NCBI RefSeq assembly: GCF_042660205.1
Contig: NZ_JBHSTQ010000012.1
Location: forward strand, 1-64,000
Reading direction: 5' to 3'
Length of the DNA: 64,000 nt
DNA from: Sporolactobacillus kofuensis
GTDB taxonomy: Bacteria; Bacillota; Bacilli; Bacillales; Sporolactobacillaceae
How positions within the stretch are numbered: the stretch's first letter is position 1; every line of letters starts with the position of its first letter. A program made the position numbers and the translations under genes. The notes below the pieces were generated by a model that worked only from the letters and a program-made list of their open reading frames with translations, ran no database searches and was not told the DNA's origin. Of this stretch, positions 59,955-64,000 are shown piece after piece.

Positions 59955-60587
59955 ATGAGCTATCTTGTGAACTGGATTTCGCAGATTATTCTTATTGTAC
60001 TTTTTGCAGTCATCCTCGAGTTGTTAATCCCAACCGGTACTTTTCAGAAATACATCAAGTTTGTTATCGGTCTTATTCTTGTTGTAGCTCTCCTGGATCC
60101 CGTTCTCAAAATCTTTCAAATTCATCCAGATCAATTGCTTAACGGTCTCGCCATTGAGCAGAAGGATGATTCAATTAAAAAAGAGACAGCTCGTCAAAAA
60201 AAAGAAATAGAAAACGCACAAGCCGCATATATTCAAGAACAAGTGGCTGTCCAAATGAATGATCAGGTGAAGGAGGAGTTGAATGAGAAATACGGATTAC
60301 AAATCACACATATGGACGTTTCTGCAAAGCAAAAAAATCGGCAGGAGATGTCTGTCGACAACGTCACTGTCATTCTTGAAAAGACAACGCGCAACCATCG
60401 CGATCAGGAATCCGGAATTCGGACCATTCAACCCGTTAAGAATGTATCGATCAACCTAGACGATCCAGATAACTCAAAACAAACGGTGCATGAACACAAT
60501 GAGATGAATAAGGTCCGCTCCTTCCTAGCAAAACGATGGGCACTCAATAAGAGACTCATCACAGTACACATGGAAGGAGGGGATTGA
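59955..60587 (+). CDS. spoIIIAF: Stage III sporulation protein SpoIIIAF
   Basis: A 210-residue protein with two N-terminal helices (WISQIILIVLFAVILELLIP, and FVIGLILVVALLDPVLKIF) and a soluble ring-building domain facing the intermembrane space. EKYGLQITHMDVSAKQKNRQ and VDNVTVILEK belong to the ring-forming fold. Ribosome site AAGGAGGG. Overall agreement with SpoIIIAF (206 residues in B. subtilis). Confidence 0.93.
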   Translation: MSYLVNWISQIILIVLFAVILELLIPTGTFQKYIKFVIGLILVVALLDPVLKIFQIHPDQLLNGLAIEQKDDSIKKETARQKKEIENAQAAYIQEQVAVQMNDQVKEELNEKYGLQITHMDVSAKQKNRQEMSVDNVTVILEKTTRNHRDQESGIRTIQPVKNVSINLDDPDNSKQTVHEHNEMNKVRSFLAKRWALNKRLITVHMEGGD

Positions 60588-60591
60588 ACTC

Positions 60592-61254
60592 GTGAGACGA
60601 TGGATTGAACGCTTTAGACGTATGGTATTTGGCGAACGCGATAAGGACGGGCAGCCGGTGAAAAATAAAAAAGGAACATTATTTAAACTTGTTGCACTTG
60701 TACTTATCGGTGTAGTGCTCCTTGCAGGCAACCGATTTTTTGCGAGCAGTGCACAAACTCAGAAACCGGCAGATCAACAAGCGTTCAGTAACCATGATTC
60801 AAAAGATCTTTCAGAGATAAAGTCTGATATAGGAAAGCAATCCATGACATCAATTGAAAAGAATGAATCCTATGTCAATCAGAATTTAAAAAATATACTT
60901 GAGCAAATCCGAGGCGTCTCTGATGTTTCAGTCATGGTAACTTTTGCATCGACAGAAAAAAATATTTATCAAAACAACGTAAAAACACAGGATAATCAAA
61001 CGAGTGAAACCGATCAAAAAGGCGGAAAGCGAGAAGTCGTTGAGCGAAATGAAGATTCTGAAGTTGTCTTGATTGATAAAGATGGGAACAAGGTTCCGGT
61101 AGTTATCGGGAAAGAACAGCCAACTGTGCGAGGGGTCATCGTTGTTGCACGAGGTGCCGAGCAGTCAACGACGAAAGTTCAAATTATGGAAGCTGTCTCG
61201 ACCGTTTTAGATATTCCAACTTATAAAGTTAAAGTTCTCGAGAAGAATGAATGA
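60592..61254 (+). CDS. spoIIIAG: Stage III sporulation protein SpoIIIAG
   Basis: A 220-residue protein with one membrane helix (LFKLVALVLIGVVLLAGNRF) and an extracytoplasmic ring-building motif; ILEQIRGVSDVSVMVTFAST (about 101-120), and VRGVIVVARGAEQSTTKVQI (about 181-200) are conserved. In B. subtilis it forms a large 30-fold ring, part of the channel. The start is GTG 60592, with GGAGGGG upstream and only 4 bases after spoIIIAF. Confidence 0.95.
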   Translation: MRRWIERFRRMVFGERDKDGQPVKNKKGTLFKLVALVLIGVVLLAGNRFFASSAQTQKPADQQAFSNHDSKDLSEIKSDIGKQSMTSIEKNESYVNQNLKNILEQIRGVSDVSVMVTFASTEKNIYQNNVKTQDNQTSETDQKGGKREVVERNEDSEVVLIDKDGNKVPVVIGKEQPTVRGVIVVARGAEQSTTKVQIMEAVSTVLDIPTYKVKVLEKNE

Positions 61255-61266
61255 GGAGGTATTACC

Positions 61267-61800
61267 ATGATAAAGAAACAAACCGTTTGGCTATTAACAA
61301 TGCTAAGTTTGATTGTTGTGTTATCCGTATACGCCTTATCAACGCCTGGAAATTCTTCTGATCAGGCTTCATCATCCACAGCTGGAAAATCAAAATCAGT
61401 TGCTACGGATGTGAAAAACAATAAATCTGTAAAAGCAAGTGCTGTCGAAACAAAATTGGCGGATATTGAACTTAGCAAAGATGATGAACGAGCAAGTCTT
61501 GAGAAAAAGTACGAAAGTGTCATCGCTTCCGGTAAGAGCTCCGCAAAAGAGGTTAGTGCTGCTTATGATAAAATGGCATCTTTGAAGACACTTGCTGATA
61601 ATGAGACAATGCTTGAAGATGTAATTCAATCTAAAGGTTATAAGAATAGTGTTGTAAAGACAAGTGGAACTCAGGTTCAAATTTATGTGGATTCGAAAAA
61701 ATTAACGGATAAACAAGCCAATCAATTGATACAGCTTACAAATGAATATCTCGGTACAGGAAGAATTGTGAGCGTCACATACGCATTAAATCAAGACTGA
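61267..61800 (+). CDS. spoIIIAH: Stage III sporulation protein SpoIIIAH
   Basis: A 177-residue protein with an N-terminal membrane anchor (VWLLTMLSLIVVLSVYALST), a Ser/Ala/Lys-rich linker and a C-terminal ring-building domain (MLEDVIQSKGYKNSVVKTSG, then DKQANQLIQLTNEYLG). It binds forespore SpoIIQ across the septum. It is about 40 residues shorter than the B. subtilis protein, mainly in the linker. GAGGAGGT precedes ATG. Last gene of the spoIIIA operon. Confidence 0.95.
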   Translation: MIKKQTVWLLTMLSLIVVLSVYALSTPGNSSDQASSSTAGKSKSVATDVKNNKSVKASAVETKLADIELSKDDERASLEKKYESVIASGKSSAKEVSAAYDKMASLKTLADNETMLEDVIQSKGYKNSVVKTSGTQVQIYVDSKKLTDKQANQLIQLTNEYLGTGRIVSVTYALNQD

Positions 61801-62111
61801 AGAAGAAATCCACGATTTTTGAAGATTTTTTGATTTAATTTAGGTAGAATAGAGACTGTTGCGATTGTCCGTGACAGTTTTTTTGTGCTTTAATCGGGAA
61901 CTTATTATAAGAGTAGAACGCGTATAACAAAGATTTCCCGATTAAGGACAGCTTGCCGAAGTTAATTTTTTTTGTGAGATTCGGAACTTTATAGTCATGG
62001 GGTTCGTATGACTTAATGTTTCTATTTTTCGAAAGAAAATTCGTGATTAAATACGTTGACCGCTTAACGGACTTGAGTTCATCATCAGAATCAGGCATTA
62101 TTATATTGATA

Positions 62112-62120
62112 TGCTATAAT
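62112..62120 (+). promoter_or_regulatory. Extended -10 promoter of accBC
   Basis: TGCTATAAT lies about 37 bases before the TTG start of accB. The spacer 61801-62111 also holds a weak hairpin with a T run (61853-61884) after spoIIIAH and an inverted repeat TCGGGAA/TTCCCGA. No FapR box was found. Confidence 0.6.
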
Positions 62121-62156
62121 TGAGATTAAAGCGGATGGGACAAGGGAGTGCTGGAT

Positions 62157-62639
62157 TTGTTAAGTATTGAAGACATTAAAGCATTGATAAAGGAGATGGA
62201 CACATCTTCAATCAGCGAACTGAAATTTGAATCAGAAGATGCAAAAATCACGCTGAGAAAAGCAGCCGCTGTGGCAAATAAAACGGTTCTTCAAGCGGTG
62301 CCACAGCCGGCAGAAGTACAGGCACCAGTGGCACAACCTGCTCCTCAAACTGCGCAGGTAGCAGAAGCAAAGTCTGTTGAAAAGATTGAAGACTCATCTC
62401 TGCACAAGATAACTGCCCCGATGGTTGGTACCTTCTATTCATCTTCATCACCGGAATCAGGTGCCTTTGTATCAAAGGGCTCTAAAGTCGATAGCAAAAC
62501 AGTTGTTTGCATCGTTGAAGCAATGAAGCTTTTCAATGAAATAGAAGCAGAATGCAAAGGAACAATTGTTGATATTCTTGCAGAAGACGGACAGCTTGTT
62601 GAATACGGTCAGCCGTTGTTTTTAGTTAAGGAAGATTAA
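62157..62639 (+). CDS. accB: Biotin carboxyl carrier protein of acetyl-CoA carboxylase
   Basis: A 160-residue protein. The N-terminal helix (LSIEDIKALIKEMDTSSISE), a Pro/Ala/Gln-rich flexible linker (about 45-75) and the biotinyl domain with APMVGTFYSSSSPE and IVEAMKLFNEIEAE (Lys124 biotinylated) are all present. It carries the carboxyl group from AccC to the carboxyltransferase in fatty acid synthesis. TTG 62157 is chosen since AAGGGAG lies eight bases upstream and it matches the family start; GTG 62148 overlaps that ribosome site. accC follows after 15 bases. Confidence 0.95.
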   Translation: MLSIEDIKALIKEMDTSSISELKFESEDAKITLRKAAAVANKTVLQAVPQPAEVQAPVAQPAPQTAQVAEAKSVEKIEDSSLHKITAPMVGTFYSSSSPESGAFVSKGSKVDSKTVVCIVEAMKLFNEIEAECKGTIVDILAEDGQLVEYGQPLFLVKED

Positions 62640-62654
62640 GGGGTTTAATTATCA

Positions 62655-64000
62655 ATGATAAAAAAAGTGCTTGTAGCGAATAGAGGAGAAATTGCGGTTA
62701 GAATTATCCGTGCTTGTAAAGAATTGAACATAGAATCGGTAGCCGTTTATTCTCAAGCCGATAAAGATGCCTTACATGTGCAATTGGCCGATGAAGCGTA
62801 TTGCATCGGACCTAATTCACCGAAGGACAGTTACTTAAGTTACACCAATATGATCAGTGTAGCGACACTTACGGGTTGCGATGCTGTTCATCCAGGATAT
62901 GGATTCTTGTCTGAGAATGCTGATTTTGCTGAGATGTGTGAGGAATGTAATTTAATTTTCATCGGACCAAGCTCAGATGCGATTAGTAAGATGGGGATCA
63001 AGGATATTGCAAAGCAAACGATGAAAAATGCCGGCGTTCCTGTGGTACCTGGATCAAACGGTATCATTGAGAGTGCGGAAGATGGAGTGAAAATTGCCAA
63101 TGATATCGGTTATCCTGTATTGATAAAGGCAACAGCCGGTGGTGGCGGTAAGGGTATTCGTGTTGCAAGAGACGAGAAGGAACTTCGCCATGGTATTCAA
63201 ATTACGCAACAAGAAGCAGATACATCTTTTGGTAATTCCGGAGTGTATATTGAAAAGTACATCGAGGATTTCCGTCATGTGGAAATTCAAGTACTCGCGG
63301 ATACACAAGGACATGTCATCCATCTGGGAGAACGGGACTGTACCATTCAACGACGTCTACAGAAATTGCTAGAAGAGTCACCGTCGCCCGCACTTGATGA
63401 AGCAAAGCGACAAGAAATGGGTAGAGCAGCCGTTCGTGCGGCTCGCGCTGTAAATTATCGTGGCGCCGGAACAATCGAGTTCATCTATGAACCCAATGGC
63501 TCGTTCTACTTTATGGAAATGAATACGAGAATCCAGGTTGAGCATGGTGTTACGGAATATGTTACCGGTCTGGATCTTGTAAAGGAACAATTACGAGTTG
63601 CTTCCGGAGTGCCATTATCTGTGAAACAAGAAGATGTACACTTGCAAGGACATGCCATTGAATGCAGAATTAATGCTGAAGATCCTGAAAAGAATTTTAT
63701 GCCTTCTTGCGGACGGGTAGAAACGTATCTTGCTCCAGGAGGTCCCGGCGTTCGTATTGATTCAGCTGTCTATCAAGGATATTTTATTCCTCCATACTAC
63801 GATTCCATGGTTGCTAAAGTCATTACCTATGGGAAGACAAGAGAAGACGCGATTGAGACAATGAAACGGGCACTTGGCGAATATGTTATTGAAGGGATAA
63901 AAACAACGATTCCTTTCCATCAGCGCCTTCTGCAACATCCGGTTTTTGAAAGCGGCAAGTTTAATACAAAATTTTTAAAGAAGTATCCACTAAACGAGCA
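62655..64000 (+). CDS. accC: Biotin carboxylase of acetyl-CoA carboxylase (3' end cut by the window)
   Basis: 448 codons are present and the frame runs off the right edge, near the usual length of about 450. KKVLVANRGEIAVRIIRACK opens the N-terminal domain, DAVHPGYGFLSENADFAEMC follows, ATAGGGGKGIRVA is the ATP-grasp glycine loop, YIEDFRHVEIQVLAD and EMNTRIQVEHGVTE hold metal and bicarbonate-site residues, and AECRINAEDP-like IECRINAEDPEKNF ends the catalytic part. The enzyme carboxylates biotin on AccB with ATP and bicarbonate. The ribosome site is poor (AAGGGG close to the accB stop), so it may be translated by coupling. Confidence 0.96.
   Translation, partial: MIKKVLVANRGEIAVRIIRACKELNIESVAVYSQADKDALHVQLADEAYCIGPNSPKDSYLSYTNMISVATLTGCDAVHPGYGFLSENADFAEMCEECNLIFIGPSSDAISKMGIKDIAKQTMKNAGVPVVPGSNGIIESAEDGVKIANDIGYPVLIKATAGGGGKGIRVARDEKELRHGIQITQQEADTSFGNSGVYIEKYIEDFRHVEIQVLADTQGHVIHLGERDCTIQRRLQKLLEESPSPALDEAKRQEMGRAAVRAARAVNYRGAGTIEFIYEPNGSFYFMEMNTRIQVEHGVTEYVTGLDLVKEQLRVASGVPLSVKQEDVHLQGHAIECRINAEDPEKNFMPSCGRVETYLAPGGPGVRIDSAVYQGYFIPPYYDSMVAKVITYGKTREDAIETMKRALGEYVIEGIKTTIPFHQRLLQHPVFESGKFNTKFLKKYPLNE

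Noticed and set aside
61835..62098. 87-codon minus-strand frame between spoIIIAH and accB
   Set aside because: Low-complexity composition, no ribosome site, no family resemblance.

Overview
The window reads as chromosome of a low-GC, endospore-forming member of the Bacillales. The evidence is a full spoIIIA operon behind a sigma-E-like promoter, an S-box and a tandem glycine riboswitch, MhqR-, OhrR-, FapR- and MntR-type regulation, strong AGGAGG ribosome sites with frequent TTG and GTG starts, and a right half (about 41.3-64 kb) whose gene order follows the Bacillus subtilis yqgZ(mgsR)-comG-yqhG/H-gcv-yqhL-mntR-yqhO-yqhP-yqhQ-yqhR-efp-spoIIIA-accBC block. Several genes usual in that block are absent (comGC to comGG, the lipoate gene beside yqhL, aroQ, papA, yqhV), which points away from B. 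subtilis itself. A relative such as a Sporolactobacillaceae-like lineage is possible, but this is only a guess.

Left part (1-20 kb): the window opens inside a degenerate 21-bp minisatellite (1-656). Then come a serine esterase, a frameshifted HesB/IscA-like gene, a DMT exporter, an MFS exporter with a rhodanese, an HhH-GPD-like protein, and a SAM (S-box) riboswitch that leads to a 60-residue FbpA-family protein instead of a methionine gene. An ohrR-tpx pair shares operator-like palindromes. Transporters (AEC, LysE, MMPL with its MarR), an OatA-like O-acetyltransferase, a FapR-controlled KAS III and a RocB-like M20 peptidase follow.

Middle part (19-41 kb): an Rgg/PlcR-type regulator stands divergent from a very short transcription unit. 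An HxlR/MFS pair is followed by a complete MhqR electrophile-response cluster (mhqD, mhqO-like dioxygenase, mhqR, mhqP) with three operator copies, one a 36-bp perfect palindrome. Next are an asparaginase broken in an A7 run, a HAD phosphatase, a PAP2 phosphatase, pncB, a divergent SgrR-type regulator with an MFS/P-loop kinase operon, exoA, two dehydrogenases, an EnvC-like M23 peptidase and a GlgD without GlgC. Five copies or remnants of one intergenic repeat family lie between genes from 28 to 56 kb.

Right part (41-64 kb): mgsR, a comG operon reduced to comGA-comGB, yqhG-yqhH, the glycine cleavage operon gcvT-gcvPA-gcvPB under its riboswitch, a rhodanese YqhL lacking its cysteine, mntR, a patatin, yqhP-yqhQ, yqhR, efp, spoIIIAA to spoIIIAH, accB, and accC running off the right edge. 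The spoIIIA products form the mother-cell part of the channel to the forespore, and accBC starts fatty acid synthesis. No rRNA, tRNA, CRISPR array, insertion sequence or prophage gene was seen.
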